DNA of 64,000 nucleotides from Alkalibacter saccharofermentans DSM 14828 (GCF_900128885.1 NZ_FQTU01000004.1:89963-153962), one strand, 5' to 3'; numbered from the stretch's first letter, positions 17,723-28,341 are shown. Numbers and translations: made by a program. The notes: generated by a model not told the origin, from the letters alone.

Positions 17723-18043
17723 TTATTTTATTCTGTCTTGTGCCATTTTATAAACCTTTTCATCATCTCTAATAGAAATAATGATAATTCGCATTTTTTT
17801 ATCATCTCGGACAATACTATAAACAACACGAATTCCTGCATCTTTAAGTTTTATCTTTTGATACCCTGCCAGTTTGGATGTATTATGATTTACGAGTGGT
17901 TTACCATAAACTCCCTCAGTATAGGGCAGTGGGTTTTTTGACACCTTTTTTATCGCCTTCAAAACGAGTAGCCGTTGACTTCCGTCAAGATCCTTCAAAT
18001 CATCATTCGCATCCTCTGTATATTCAACTTGCCATTCGCTCAT
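17723..18043 (-). CDS. RelE/ParE-superfamily toxin
   Basis: 106 residues, starting MSEWQVEYTEDANDDLKDLD, with the RelE-fold progression LLVLKAIKKVSKNPLP, GKPLVNHNTSKLAGYQKIKL and IRVVYSIVRDDKKMRIIIISIRDDEKVYKMA. The basic residues and the final Tyr resemble ribosome-dependent mRNA interferases. Its start overlaps the antitoxin stop by 4 bp (ATGA). The product would arrest translation when unbound. Ribosome dependence versus a gyrase target is not settled by sequence. Confidence 0.85.
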   Translation of the reverse strand: MSEWQVEYTEDANDDLKDLDGSQRLLVLKAIKKVSKNPLPYTEGVYGKPLVNHNTSKLAGYQKIKLKDAGIRVVYSIVRDDKKMRIIIISIRDDEKVYKMAQDRIK

Positions 18044-18369
18044 TCAATTTCTACCTCGATATCATCAAGGTCAGAATCACTTATTCCAAGCTCTGCCAGA
18101 ACTTCATCTGATGTAATATACTTTCCTTTAGCTGCTGCAACCCTTTTCTCTGCCTCAAAGTACAACACGTAATCTTCCAAGGCTTCCATCATCTCTTCAT
18201 AACGAGAAGGACTCATAAGAACACTTATAGGCTCATTATTTTTCAGTACATATTTAACTCCAATTTTGTCAACCTCTTTAAAAATCTTAGTTGCTTCTCC
18301 TCGATTAAAACGCGAAATCGACACTAGTGAATTTCGAATGCTACCTATTGGCACTTTCTCTTTAATCAT
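18040..18369 (-). CDS. YefM/Phd-family antitoxin
   Basis: 109 residues from the ATG at 18,369 (MIKEKVPIGSIRNSLV), which has GAGGTG 7 bp upstream; a GTG three codons earlier lies inside that ribosome site. The N-terminal half is the Phd/YefM DNA-binding fold (ISRFNRGEATKIFKEVDKIG, YVLKNNEPISVLMSPSRYEEMMEALED). The acidic C-terminal tail (SDSDLDDIEVEIE) probably wraps the toxin. The antitoxin-first, overlapping arrangement implies autoregulation by the complex. Confidence 0.85.
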   Translation of the reverse strand: MIKEKVPIGSIRNSLVSISRFNRGEATKIFKEVDKIGVKYVLKNNEPISVLMSPSRYEEMMEALEDYVLYFEAEKRVAAAKGKYITSDEVLAELGISDSDLDDIEVEIE

Positions 18370-18748
18370 ACTACTCACCTCAATTACAGTATACTAAAGC
18401 TACAGCTTCTTCTGTTATTATTATAAGGCTCCTCAGTATATTTATCAATAAATTTGTCGTTATATTTATAGACACTTTCTCCGCACAATATCATAATCTA
18501 CCCCAATTCAGGCTGATCTGTATTGTCATTTTAGTTCGTATATTTTAATTATTTACGCACAGGAATTACATCTAAACCCATTCAGGTACAATTTCATCAA
18601 TGAAATATTCCTTTTTCGCCTTTGCCAACCCATGATATTGTTTATAACATTCCCAAAGGTCCAAGAGATAACCTGGGGTACATTTTATTATCTTTCATCT
18701 TCCAATCGCTAAAACCCTTTGATATCAGTACATTTAAGACAAAATCAA

Positions 18749-18786
18749 ACCACCCAATGATAAAATCTTTTTTATCATTGGGTGGT
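18749..18786. repeat. 17-bp perfect inverted repeat
   Basis: ACCACCCAATGATAAAA (18,749-18,765) and TTTTATCATTGGGTGGT (18,770-18,786) pair perfectly around a 4-nt centre. No strong T-run follows on either side beyond the stem's own T-tract. It sits 8 bp from the tmRNA-end duplication. The remainder of 18,379-18,984 shows no gene I can support. Confidence 0.6.
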
Positions 18787-18794
18787 AGGTTATT

Positions 18795-18817
18795 TGGTGG
18801 AGGCGGCGGGAATCGAA
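18795..18817 (-). repeat. 23-bp copy of tmRNA 3' end (att-like scar)
   Basis: Positions 18,795-18,817 are identical to 18,985-19,007, the 3' CCA end and T-arm start of tmRNA. Sequence on both sides differs. The tmRNA 3' end is a common tyrosine-integrase target, so this fits a residual attachment site. No integrase gene is present between the copies, which are only 190 bp apart. Confidence 0.6.
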
Positions 18818-18937
18818 GTAGGAGCCCGACTCGCTTTCTTATGTATTATAACCGATTTTCTATTCTTTATCTTTATTTTATAGATAATAATTCTATCTAC
18901 TTTTCGTGTTTTTGGCGGGTTCGATTTCACACCGCGC

Positions 18938-18972
18938 AAAAAATAAAAAAAGAACCTCAAAATTGAAGTTCT
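18938..18972 (-). terminator. ssrA terminator
   Basis: On the minus strand AGAACTTCAA pairs with TTGAGGTTCT (one wobble), followed by a run of T residues, 13 bp past the tmRNA 3' end. Confidence 0.75.
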
Positions 18973-18984
18973 GGTTGTCTTTTA

Positions 18985-19333
18985 TGGTGGAGGCGGCGGG
19001 AATCGAACCCGCGTCCGAAAGCCAATTCACAAAAGTTTCTCCGAGCGCAGTCACTGATTTAATCTCGCCGATTGAACCTCCAGTGACAGAGTTACAATCG
19101 GACCAGCCTCAATTATTCGTTAATCAGTCGAGACATCCTGAAAAACGGTTCCCTGCTAAGTTGACGCCCGGGTCCCTGATCGCAGGTCTTCTGGGTCGGA
19201 CGAAAGCTGCTTACGCAGCTAAAGCGTAATTATTATTTTTAGCGTTTATATTTAGTTTGCCACTTTTAACGATGTTTGGCACATCGGCTCGCTGCTCTTG
19301 CTTCAAAACCCCCGTCGAAGCCATTGCGCCCCC
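18985..19333 (-). ncRNA. ssrA: transfer-messenger RNA (tmRNA)
   Basis: About 349 nt. The 5' end GGGGGCGCAATGGCTTCGAC pairs with the 3' CGCCTCC followed by ACCA, and the T-arm GGGTTCGATTCCCGCC is canonical. The tag frame reads A-K-N-N-N-Y-A-L-A-A then TAA at about 19,200-19,230, ending in the expected ALAA degron. tmRNA rescues stalled ribosomes together with SmpB, encoded just upstream. A four-helix-bundle gene and repeats separate ssrA from smpB, and no good -10/-35 pair is seen directly before the 5' end. Confidence 0.96.
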
Positions 19334-19336
19334 GTG

Positions 19337-19373
19337 TTAGTTATTAGTCGTTAGTTATTAGTCGTTAGTTATT
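19337..19373. repeat. 14-bp tandem repeat (2.6 copies) before ssrA
   Basis: TTAGTTATTAGTCG occurs at 19,337-19,350 and 19,351-19,364 and partly again to 19,373, with another fragment (GTCGTTAGTTG) at about 19,390. It abuts the 5' end of tmRNA, where its promoter should be. Confidence 0.75.
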
Positions 19374-19429
19374 GGGTATTCCTTATAAGTCGTTAGTTGC
19401 ACGATGTTATTTTACACACATTGGATAAT

Positions 19430-19784
19430 TTATTGCTTCAAGCTTTTAATTAAACCGTTTAGCATTTTCCCAATTTCATTTATTATATCTATACAAAAAT
19501 CATATTTTTTTATGTCGATATATTTTAAATCCTTAGCAATATATAAAATTTTTCGTCTCAAACAAAGATCCTCTGGCAAAGTATAAGAAATTTGCAAAAT
19601 CCTTATTGCTACCCCTCCCAGTTCCTTCAGCGATATTTGCTGATATCGAGTTTACAGCTCTTCGCAATTGACTTCCCATTGCGTACTTTTCCTCATCTGG
19701 AAAATTATCAATAATATCGTATAACACCATTGTCAAATCTCTGGATTTTTGCCAAACTAATAGATTCTCAAAATTATTTTCCAC
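19430..19784 (-). pseudogene. four-helix-bundle protein (S23/23S-IVS family), frameshifted
   Basis: The frame starts MENNFENLLVWQKSRDLTMV at 19,784 and carries the family motif AVNSISANIAEGTGRG. It then meets a premature stop after GSLFETKNFIYC near 19,533. One base out of frame the reading continues IAKDLKYIDIKKYDFCIDII to a stop at 19,430, giving the usual 115-120 residue length. The break lies in an AT-rich run (AAAAATTTTATATATTG). Either it is a pseudogene or the product is truncated to 83 residues. The family is often found in rRNA intervening sequences and near low-complexity repeats, and the biochemical role is unknown. Confidence 0.8.
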
Positions 19785-19946
19785 TATTTGACTCCTATAA
19801 TCAATTTCATAAATTGCGGATTTAAATATACATAACTGAAATCAACTTTTGCCCACATTTAGAATTATAGCACGTACACCTTTAATATCTCTTAAATGCA
19901 CGCACCTTCAATCATGTTTGATTTTTCTTAATGGTGTCAACCTGCT

Positions 19947-19986
19947 TTTACTTGCAGCTTATATCTTATAGCTTACAACTTGTAAT
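19947..19986. repeat. low-complexity degenerate repeat on the smpB side of the four-helix-bundle gene
   Basis: CAGCTTATATCTTATAGCTTACAACTT-like sequence consists of two degenerate 14-15 bp units. With the tandem repeat at 19,337-19,373 it brackets the four-helix-bundle gene. Confidence 0.45.
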
Positions 19987-19988
19987 TT

Positions 19989-20456
19989 CTATTCTCCTCT
20001 TCGGTCTACCCTCGTTGCCTTTTGGATCCTTCTGTCTGCGTCCTTTTTCGCTATGTCGTGTCGCTTGTCGTAGACCTTTTTACCTTTGGCAAGGGCAAGT
20101 TCAAGCTTTACCCTGCTGCCCTTAAAATAAAGGCTAAGGGGCACCAAGGTATATCCCTGTGTCTGCTTAAGGCCGATCAGCTTTGCAATCTCTTTTTTAT
20201 GCATCAAAAGCTTTCTGATCCTTAAAGGATCCTTATTGAAGATGTTGCCTTGTTCGTAGGGGCTTATATGCATGTTGTATACGTATAGCTCGCCATTATA
20301 GATGTCCGCATAGCTATCCTTAAGGTTTACCTTGCCGCCCCGAATGGACTTGACCTCAGTACCGAAAAGCTCGATACCCGCCTCATAGGTTTCCTCAATA
20401 AAATAATTATGTCTTGCTTTTTTATTTTGAGCTATAACTTTTACTCCACTTTTCAT
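19989..20456 (-). CDS. smpB: SsrA-binding protein SmpB
   Basis: 155 residues, the usual length. [47 protein letters not shown] and [12 protein letters not shown] are the SmpB beta-barrel motifs, and the basic tail [17 protein letters not shown] is the helix that enters the decoding site. It binds the tRNA-like domain of tmRNA and delivers it to stalled ribosomes. It lies 60 bp after rnr, the conserved rnr-smpB-ssrA order of Bacillota. Confidence 0.97.
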   Translation of the reverse strand: MKSGVKVIAQNKKARHNYFIEETYEAGIELFGTEVKSIRGGKVNLKDSYADIYNGELYVYNMHISPYEQGNIFNKDPLRIRKLLMHKKEIAKLIGLKQTQGYTLVPLSLYFKGSRVKLELALAKGKKVYDKRHDIAKKDADRRIQKATRVDRRGE

Positions 20457-20515
20457 AACACACCTCTACTTGATTCACCGGCAAAATTAATTAGCCGCAT
20501 CCTTTAATTATATTG

Positions 20516-22642
20516 TTATTCTGCATCTTTGTCAACGACAGCAAAATCTACCTGTCTCAGCGGGATGCTTACCTTTGCTACTTTTACAGATATTGAATCT
20601 CCCAGCTTGAATGATTTTTTTGTTCTTTCCCCTATGAACCTGTGGTTTTTTTCGTCGTAGATGTAATAGTCATCACCTAAGTCCTGTACTCTGACAAGGC
20701 CTTCCACTGTATTTTTGAGTTCCACAAAAAAACCGAAGGATGCAACGCTTGATATTATCCCCTCGTACTCCTCGCCGATCTTATTTGCCATAAATTCAGT
20801 CTTTTTAAGATCATCGGTGTCTCTTTCAGCCCGCTCAGCCAGTCTTTCCCGCTGAGAAGTGTGGTCTGCCATCTCTTCCATTCGTTTTATGTATTTTTTT
20901 ATCTTCTTTTCAGTCAGCTCATTGTTCAACATCTGACCCATGATCCTGTGTATCAATAGATCCGGATATCTTCTTATAGGAGAAGTGAAATGGCAGTAGT
21001 ACTTGGCTGCAAGGCCGAAGTGGCCAATATTATCCGGTGAATACCTAGCCTGCTGCATAGCTCTTAGAATAAGCCTGCTTAAAAAATCCTCTTCATCAGT
21101 TCCCTCAATATCCTTTACAAGCTCTTGAATAGCCGCCGGATGAATCTCCTTTCCCTTCTTTAAGGTGTAACCAAAGTTTGTGAGAAAATTCCTTAAGGCA
21201 TCCAGTTTCTCGCTTGAAGGATCTTCATGCACTCGGTATAGAAAAGGCAGGTTAGACCAAAACATAAATTCAGCCACCGTCTCGTTGCACACGAGCATGA
21301 ATTCTTCTATTATCTTATGGGACACAGTTCTTTCGTATAATACTACGTCCACAGGCTTTCCCTTCTCATCTAAAATTATTTTAGATTCAGGGAAGTCAAA
21401 GTCAATCGCTCCTCTTTTGTCGCGGCGCTCGGTCCTTAGAATCTCTGCAAGCTCCTCCATAAGCTTGAAGTCCCGGATGAAGTCTTCGTACCTTTTCATA
21501 AGGCTTTCGTCTTCACCTTTCAAGATGGCTGTTACGTCCTCGTAATTCATTCTTTCATCTATATCGATAACGGATTTGAATACCTCGTGAGTAACGACCT
21601 TCCCTTTAGAATCAATCTCCATCATGCAAGTAAACGCAAGTCTGTCCTCTCCTGCATTTAAGCTGCATATCCCGTTAGACAGCTTCTGGGGAAGCATGGG
21701 TATTACCCTGTCAACTAAGTATACACTGGTAGCCCTGCCGTAGGCCTCTCTGTCAAGTGCGGTGTCCTCCCTTACATAATGGGTGACGTCTGCAATATGG
21801 ACTCCAAGCTGATAATTGCCGTTATCAAGTTTTTTGACCGATACCGCATCATCTAGATCCTTTGCATCCTTGCCGTCTATGGTGACCATCTTTATGTTTC
21901 TTAAATCCCTTCGGTTCTTCGCCTCGTCGGGATCCACTTTATCCGGCACTTCGTTTAGTTCAGATACAACCTCCGGTGGGAAATCAACATTGAAGTCGTA
22001 TTCCCTAATTATCGAAAGTATTTCTATCCCTTCGCTGTCGGCGCTTCCCAGTATCTCTATTATCTTGCCTTCGGGGTTTTTCTTCGGATGCCAATTGGTT
22101 ATGTCAACTACTACTTTGTCCCCATTCTTAGCTCCCATTTCATCTGAGCTTGAGATAAATATGTCCTTGACAAGCTTGTCATTATCCGGGATCACAAAGC
22201 CGAAGTTTCTGCTCTTGTCGTAAGTTCCTACGATTTTTTGATGTCCCCTCTCTAATATCTTGAATATCTCGCCTTCATCTCTTTTAGCAGTCTTTTTGAT
22301 AATCTTGACCAATACCTTGTCCTTGTCCAAAGCTCCATTCAAGCTTGATGCGCTAATGAAGATGTCGCTTCCTGTAATAGCATCCTCAGGTATTACAAAT
22401 CCAAAACCTCTGGCATGCCCCTGAAGGGTTCCTTTGACATAAAGGTCTTTTGGCGGCAGGATGTACTTGCCTTTTTTGTTCTTCACGACTTCTCCTTCGC
22501 TTAACATCCTATCCAACAGCTTTTTAAATTCAGCCTTTTCGCTTTTGTTTTTGATCTCAAGCAAAAACATAAGATCCTTGTACCCAAGGGGCTTGTAGTT
22601 TTCGCTCTTCATCACGTTTAATAATACGTTTTTAAGTTTCAT
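20516..22642 (-). CDS. rnr: ribonuclease R
   Basis: 708 residues. N-terminal winged-helix and two cold-shock domains (GTLQGHARGFGFVIPED; IVGTYDKSRNFGFVIPDND) precede the RNB catalytic domain, with the Asp cluster in TIDGKDAKDLDDAVSV and HFTSPIRRYPDLLIHR. A C-terminal S1 domain (EGIISSVASFGFFVEL) follows. It is a processive 3'-5' exoribonuclease that degrades structured RNA and, with SmpB-tmRNA, non-stop mRNA, which fits its place before smpB. Confidence 0.97.
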   Translation of the reverse strand: MKLKNVLLNVMKSENYKPLGYKDLMFLLEIKNKSEKAEFKKLLDRMLSEGEVVKNKKGKYILPPKDLYVKGTLQGHARGFGFVIPEDAITGSDIFISASSLNGALDKDKVLVKIIKKTAKRDEGEIFKILERGHQKIVGTYDKSRNFGFVIPDNDKLVKDIFISSSDEMGAKNGDKVVVDITNWHPKKNPEGKIIEILGSADSEGIEILSIIREYDFNVDFPPEVVSELNEVPDKVDPDEAKNRRDLRNIKMVTIDGKDAKDLDDAVSVKKLDNGNYQLGVHIADVTHYVREDTALDREAYGRATSVYLVDRVIPMLPQKLSNGICSLNAGEDRLAFTCMMEIDSKGKVVTHEVFKSVIDIDERMNYEDVTAILKGEDESLMKRYEDFIRDFKLMEELAEILRTERRDKRGAIDFDFPESKIILDEKGKPVDVVLYERTVSHKIIEEFMLVCNETVAEFMFWSNLPFLYRVHEDPSSEKLDALRNFLTNFGYTLKKGKEIHPAAIQELVKDIEGTDEEDFLSRLILRAMQQARYSPDNIGHFGLAAKYYCHFTSPIRRYPDLLIHRIMGQMLNNELTEKKIKKYIKRMEEMADHTSQRERLAERAERDTDDLKKTEFMANKIGEEYEGIISSVASFGFFVELKNTVEGLVRVQDLGDDYYIYDEKNHRFIGERTKKSFKLGDSISVKVAKVSIPLRQVDFAVVDKDAE

Positions 22643-22688
22643 TTAATCTCCTCATTTCGCGCCAATGCGCGTTTTCTTCATTTCTCCA

Positions 22689-22955
22689 TCATCTGATAAA
22701 GAAATAGTAGTATAGATAAAGCTGCAGCGTAAGTACCACAGGGACTCCGTATAAAAACAGAGGCTTTCTTACCTTGTGATGAAATACCTGCATTCCGATG
22801 AGCGTTCCAACGCTCCCCCCCAGCACAGCTAAAGCAATGAGGGTTTTCTCCGGGATTCTTCTTTTATTTTTTACAGCAAATAGTTTGTCAAGACCCATAG
22901 AAGCAAAGCCCATTATGTTTAAAAATATTGCTATGATCAATTTCTCATCTATCAT
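22689..22955 (-). CDS. DUF1294-family small membrane protein
   Basis: 88 residues with about three hydrophobic segments. The conserved DUF1294 sequence is clear: MGLDKLFAVKNKRRIPEKTL, then LGGSVGTLIGMQVFHHK. Family function is unknown. It lies 46 bp upstream of rnr in the same direction. Confidence 0.85.
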   Translation of the reverse strand: MIDEKLIIAIFLNIMGFASMGLDKLFAVKNKRRIPEKTLIALAVLGGSVGTLIGMQVFHHKVRKPLFLYGVPVVLTLQLYLYYYFFIR

Positions 22956-23046
22956 AATTTAATCTCCTCAGTTTCATTTTAACATATAGCAGATCCTCAG
23001 TAAAACAAAGAATCTTTGCTTTGCTCAAAATCCGCAATCAAGCATA

Positions 23047-23075
23047 TAAAAAGCCGCAGGAATAATACCTGCGGC
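23047..23075 (-). terminator. hppA terminator
   Basis: On the minus strand GCCGCAGG and CCTGCGGC form an 8-bp GC-rich stem with a 7-nt loop, followed by TTTTTATAT, just after the hppA stop. Confidence 0.9.
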
Positions 23076-23082
23076 AGTGTGA

Positions 23083-25065
23083 TTACATGAACAGTGGTGC
23101 AAACACCAAAGATACGATTGTCATCAATTTGATCAGGATATTGATTGAAGGACCTGAAGTATCCTTGTATGGATCTCCTACAGTGTCTCCAACAACAGCG
23201 GCTTTGTGGGCTTCACTTCCCTTGCCGCCATGGGCTCCTCCTTCGATGTACTTTTTGGCATTATCCCAAGCTCCACCGGAGTTGGCCATCTGAATCGCCA
23301 TAAGAACACCTGATACTAAAGCACCTGCTAGAAGTCCGCCAAGGGCTTCGCTTCCAAGCAATAATCCGGTAGCAAGAGGCAGAAGGACTGCCAATAGGCC
23401 AGGAACGACCATCTGCTTAAGTGCTGCAGTAGTTGAAATATCAACACATCTAGCGTAATCCGGCTTTCCTGTTCCTTCCATGATTCCTGGAATAGTTTTG
23501 AACTGTCTTCTTACTTCTTCGATCATTTGGTTTGCCGCCGAGCCTACAGCCTCCATAGTAAGAGCTGAGAACAAATACGGGGCTGCCGCACCAAGGAACA
23601 ATCCGGCAATAACAAAGGGATCTAGTAAATCTATTCGACTTAGTCCTACAGCCTGGGAGTAAGATGCAAACAGCGCAAGAGCAGTAAGAGCCGCAGACCC
23701 GATCGCAAAACCTTTTCCGATTGCAGCGGTAGTGTTGCCCACTGCGTCAAGCTTATCAGTAATACCTCTTACTTCTTTAGGAAGTCCAGCCATTTCAGCA
23801 ATACCACCGGCATTGTCAGATATTGGACCGTAAGCATCAACCGCTATGGTTATGCCTACTACAGAAAGCATTCCTACAGCCGCAAGAGCTATTCCGTAAA
23901 GACCTGCAAATTGGTAAGAAACTAAGATTGCGATTACGATACCTACAATAGGAAGTGCCGTAGAGTACATGCCGACAGCAAGTCCACTGATGATTGCTGT
24001 CGCCGGTCCTGTTTCACACTGCTGTGCAATCTTTTTAACCGACTTGTACTCTTCAGAAGTATATACCTCTGTAACCTGTCCGATGGCGATACCCACCACC
24101 AAACCTGCAATAATCGCTACGAATTCTCCCGTACCTGCGCTTTCGCTTATTTCTGAAAGGAAGTACTTGCTTAAGAAGAATGCTACTGCTATCATTATTA
24201 TTCCACTTACATAAGTTGCATTCTTAAGTGCCTTGTGTGGATCAGATCCTTCGTCGCCTTTAACAAAGAAAGTACCGACGATAGACGCCAAGATACCAAC
24301 TGAAGCCAGGATTACAGGGAATAAAACACCGTTTAATCCGTATGCCAAAGCTCCTAAAGTAATGGCTGATATGATAGAACCTACATAAGACTCAAAAAGG
24401 TCAGAGCCCATTCCCGCCACGTCTCCTACGTTGTCTCCAACGTTATCTGCTATAACCGCAGGGTTTCTTGGGTCGTCTTCAGGAATTCCAGCTTCAACCT
24501 TACCAACAAGGTCAGCACCAACATCCGCAGCTTTGGTGTAGATTCCACCGCCGACACGTCCGAAAAGTGCAATTGAAGAAGCTCCCAGGCCAAAACCCGT
24601 TATAATAGTCGGGTCTTCAAAAATAATATAAAGTCCGCTGACACCAATAATGCCAAGACCTACAACACTCATGCCCATTACGGCACCGCCGGAAAAAGCT
24701 ACGCTTAACGCTTTGTTCATTCCGGATGTTCTAGCTGCATTTGCTGTTCTTACATTGGCTTTTGTTGCAACCTTCATACCGAAAAATCCGGCTAAAACTG
24801 AAAAAAGCGCACCAACAAGAAAAGAAATGGCCGTTTTTACTCCAAGTCCAGGCGTAAAAGTTAAAACAATAAACAATACCACAACAAAAATCGCGATGGA
24901 CTTATACTCTCTTCTAAGGAAAGCCATTGCTCCCTCTTGAATGTAAGATGCGATTTCTTTCATCCTGTCTGTTCCCTCGTCAACTTTGTTTACCTTCGCA
25001 GAAAGATAAGCGGCAAACGCAAGCGCGACGATTCCCACAGCAGGGGCTAAGTACATTAACTCCAT
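23083..25065 (-). CDS. hppA: membrane-bound ion-translocating pyrophosphatase, K+-dependent type
   Basis: 660 residues, about 16 transmembrane segments. It hydrolyses pyrophosphate and pumps H+ or Na+ across the membrane. Substrate-binding motifs DVGADLVGK (181-189) and [19 protein letters not shown] (197-215) are intact. In [10 protein letters not shown] (443-452) the residue at 447 is Ala where K+-independent enzymes carry Lys, so it should be K+-dependent. Whether Na+ or H+ is pumped cannot be decided by eye. It lies between secG and the rnr group and ends at a strong terminator. Confidence 0.95.
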   Translation of the reverse strand: MELMYLAPAVGIVALAFAAYLSAKVNKVDEGTDRMKEIASYIQEGAMAFLRREYKSIAIFVVVLFIVLTFTPGLGVKTAISFLVGALFSVLAGFFGMKVATKANVRTANAARTSGMNKALSVAFSGGAVMGMSVVGLGIIGVSGLYIIFEDPTIITGFGLGASSIALFGRVGGGIYTKAADVGADLVGKVEAGIPEDDPRNPAVIADNVGDNVGDVAGMGSDLFESYVGSIISAITLGALAYGLNGVLFPVILASVGILASIVGTFFVKGDEGSDPHKALKNATYVSGIIMIAVAFFLSKYFLSEISESAGTGEFVAIIAGLVVGIAIGQVTEVYTSEEYKSVKKIAQQCETGPATAIISGLAVGMYSTALPIVGIVIAILVSYQFAGLYGIALAAVGMLSVVGITIAVDAYGPISDNAGGIAEMAGLPKEVRGITDKLDAVGNTTAAIGKGFAIGSAALTALALFASYSQAVGLSRIDLLDPFVIAGLFLGAAAPYLFSALTMEAVGSAANQMIEEVRRQFKTIPGIMEGTGKPDYARCVDISTTAALKQMVVPGLLAVLLPLATGLLLGSEALGGLLAGALVSGVLMAIQMANSGGAWDNAKKYIEGGAHGGKGSEAHKAAVVGDTVGDPYKDTSGPSINILIKLMTIVSLVFAPLFM

Positions 25066-25099
25066 TGTGTAAAATTCCTCCTTTAGATATATGCCTTTA

Positions 25100-25327
25100 T
25101 TAAATTATAGAAAATAGAAATGCCGACAACATAAAAATAACTGCAGAAATGGTTGTCGCTTTTTCAAGCATTGCTTCGTAGCCTTTGGCTTTTTTCTTGC
25201 CAAACAGACTCTCAGCGCCACCTGCAATCGAACCTGATAATCCAGCGCTTTTTCCCGGTTGAAGCAGTATGCTTGCAATCAAGACGATGCTGGACAAAAT
25301 CAATAGTGCAATTAGTAGTTTATCCAT
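25100..25327 (-). CDS. secG: preprotein translocase subunit SecG
   Basis: 75 residues with two hydrophobic segments ([20 protein letters not shown] and the C-terminal [13 protein letters not shown]) joined by the SecG linker [20 protein letters not shown]. It assists the SecYEG channel. Placement after eno and before rnr follows the common Bacillota order. Confidence 0.95.
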   Translation of the reverse strand: MDKLLIALLILSSIVLIASILLQPGKSAGLSGSIAGGAESLFGKKKAKGYEAMLEKATTISAVIFMLSAFLFSII

Positions 25328-25359
25328 GTTTTTTACCTCCCCGAATGGTTAACATATGT

Positions 25360-25388
25360 ATTGTAACACAGTCTTATGGGAATATCAA
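25360..25388 (-). promoter_or_regulatory. secG-hppA promoter
   Basis: On the minus strand TTGATA (25,383-25,388), a 17-bp spacer and TACAAT (25,360-25,365) lie 33 bp before secG and downstream of the eno terminator. Confidence 0.7.
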
Positions 25389-25435
25389 TTTTATTTTGTA
25401 AAATCCTCAAAGAATAAGTATGTCACATTACAGAA

Positions 25436-25466
25436 ACCAGGCGCCCAATTATAGGGCGCCTGGGTT
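25436..25466 (-). terminator. eno terminator
   Basis: An 11-bp GC-rich stem, ACCCAGGCGCCC against GGGCGCCTGG, with a 7-nt AT loop lies 8 bp after the eno stop. The T-tract is short. Confidence 0.75.
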
Positions 25467-25473
25467 TAATGTG

Positions 25474-26766
<1,293 letters not shown>

Positions 26767-26792
26767 TTAAATCTCCCTTCAAATTTTAATTA

Positions 26793-28319
26793 TTATTTAA
26801 TTAGTAAAGATTCCCCTGTCATCTCTGCAGGTTTATCCATTCCTTGCAATTCAAGAATGGTAGGGGCGAGATCCGCCAGCTTGCCATCTTTCAATTTCAA
26901 ACTGTCGTTGCCATATAAAATGCATTTGACAGGATTTGTAGTATGTGCGGTAAATACCTCTTTTGTAACCGGATCTATCATCTGCTCCGCGTTGCCGTGG
27001 TCTGCAGTGATAAGAGCCACGCCGCCTTTTTTCTCAATAGCTTCAAGGGTTCTTCCAAGGCACTCGTCGACGGTCTCCACGGCTTTCACAGCTGCATCGA
27101 ATACTCCGGTATGGCCTACCATGTCACAGTTGGCATAGTTCAGGACAATTAGGGAATAGTCGTTATTTGCGATTGCCTCTTCAATTTTGTCAGTCACTTC
27201 ATAAGCGCTCATCTCAGGCTTTAAGTCGTATGTAGCGACCTTAGGAGAAGGAACCAGGATTCTGTCCTCCAAGGGATACTCCTTTTCCACTCCTCCGTTA
27301 AAGAAGTAAGTTACATGGGCGTACTTTTCAGTCTCGGCGATCCTAAGCTGCTTTAACCCTTTTTCACTCATATATTGACCCAAGGTGTTCGAAATGCTTT
27401 GAGGCGCAAATGCTACCTCCAGGTTCTCAAGAGCTTTTTCGTATAAAGTCATGGTCACTGTAGTCAGATTTACAAAGCCTTTGCTTCTTGTAAATCCGTC
27501 GAAGCCTTCTTCAGTAAGCACTCTTGACATCTGTCTTGCCCTATCTGGCCTGAAGTTGAAAAATATCACCGAATCATTTTCATTTATAGTAGCTCTCGCC
27601 TTGCCGTCTTTCACTATTACAGTAGGCACGACAAATTCGTCTGTAATATTTTCTGCATACGAGGCTTCTATGGCTTTGACAGGGCAGTCAAACTCCCTGC
27701 CTGTTCCCGTTGCCATCGCCTCATAGGCTTTTTCAACTCTTTCCCATCTGTTGTCCCGGTCCATAGCGTAATATCTTCCGGCAACAGTTGCAATTTTTCC
27801 TGCGCCGATTTCCTTCATCTTGTCTACCAGCTCTTTTACATAGCCTAGTCCACTGTTCGGAGGCGTATCTCTTCCGTCAAGAAAACAATGTACAAACACT
27901 TTCTCAAGTCCCTTTTTCTTTGCCAGTTCAAGCAGAGCATAAAGGTGGGTGTTGTGACTGTGCACGCCCCCGTCAGATACAAGTCCCATCAGGTGAAGGG
28001 CTGAATCATTTTTTATTGCATTGTCAACTGCGTTGTTAAGTGCGATATTGTCAAAAAAGTCTCCGTCCTTTATGGACTTTGTTATTCTTGTTAGTTCCTG
28101 ATAGACGATTCTGCCTGCTCCGATGTTTAAGTGTCCTACCTCGGAATTGCCCATCTGACCTTCCGGCAGTCCAACATCCATACCGCTGCACTTTACAAAA
28201 GAGTGTGGTTTTTCGTTCCATAGCTTGTCCAGAATAGGGGTATTTGCAGCGACTGTTGCGTTGCCTTCCGTATAATTCGAATACCCATATCCGTCAAGAA
28301 TAATTAAAGCTGTAAGCAT
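26793..28319 (-). CDS. gpmI: 2,3-bisphosphoglycerate-independent phosphoglycerate mutase
   Basis: 508 residues of the alkaline-phosphatase-like mutase family. The metal-binding Asp is in LIILDGYGYS and the phospho-acceptor Ser in GQMGNSEVGHLNIGAGR. Further metal ligands are in NYANCDMVGHTGVF and LITADHGNAEQM. It interconverts 3- and 2-phosphoglycerate using Mn2+. It is 22 bp from tpiA. Confidence 0.98.
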   Translation of the reverse strand: MLTALIILDGYGYSNYTEGNATVAANTPILDKLWNEKPHSFVKCSGMDVGLPEGQMGNSEVGHLNIGAGRIVYQELTRITKSIKDGDFFDNIALNNAVDNAIKNDSALHLMGLVSDGGVHSHNTHLYALLELAKKKGLEKVFVHCFLDGRDTPPNSGLGYVKELVDKMKEIGAGKIATVAGRYYAMDRDNRWERVEKAYEAMATGTGREFDCPVKAIEASYAENITDEFVVPTVIVKDGKARATINENDSVIFFNFRPDRARQMSRVLTEEGFDGFTRSKGFVNLTTVTMTLYEKALENLEVAFAPQSISNTLGQYMSEKGLKQLRIAETEKYAHVTYFFNGGVEKEYPLEDRILVPSPKVATYDLKPEMSAYEVTDKIEEAIANNDYSLIVLNYANCDMVGHTGVFDAAVKAVETVDECLGRTLEAIEKKGGVALITADHGNAEQMIDPVTKEVFTAHTTNPVKCILYGNDSLKLKDGKLADLAPTILELQGMDKPAEMTGESLLIK

Positions 28320-28341
28320 TGTTTTTCCTCCCTGGTGCGCC

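Noticed and set aside
18622..18966. A 114-codon plus-strand frame across the tmRNA 3' duplication
   Set aside because: It reads through the inverted repeat and the tmRNA-end copy, has a Gly/Arg-rich low-complexity stretch and no ribosome site.
19337..19373. CRISPR array
   Set aside because: The 14-bp units are in direct tandem without spacers and no cas genes are near.
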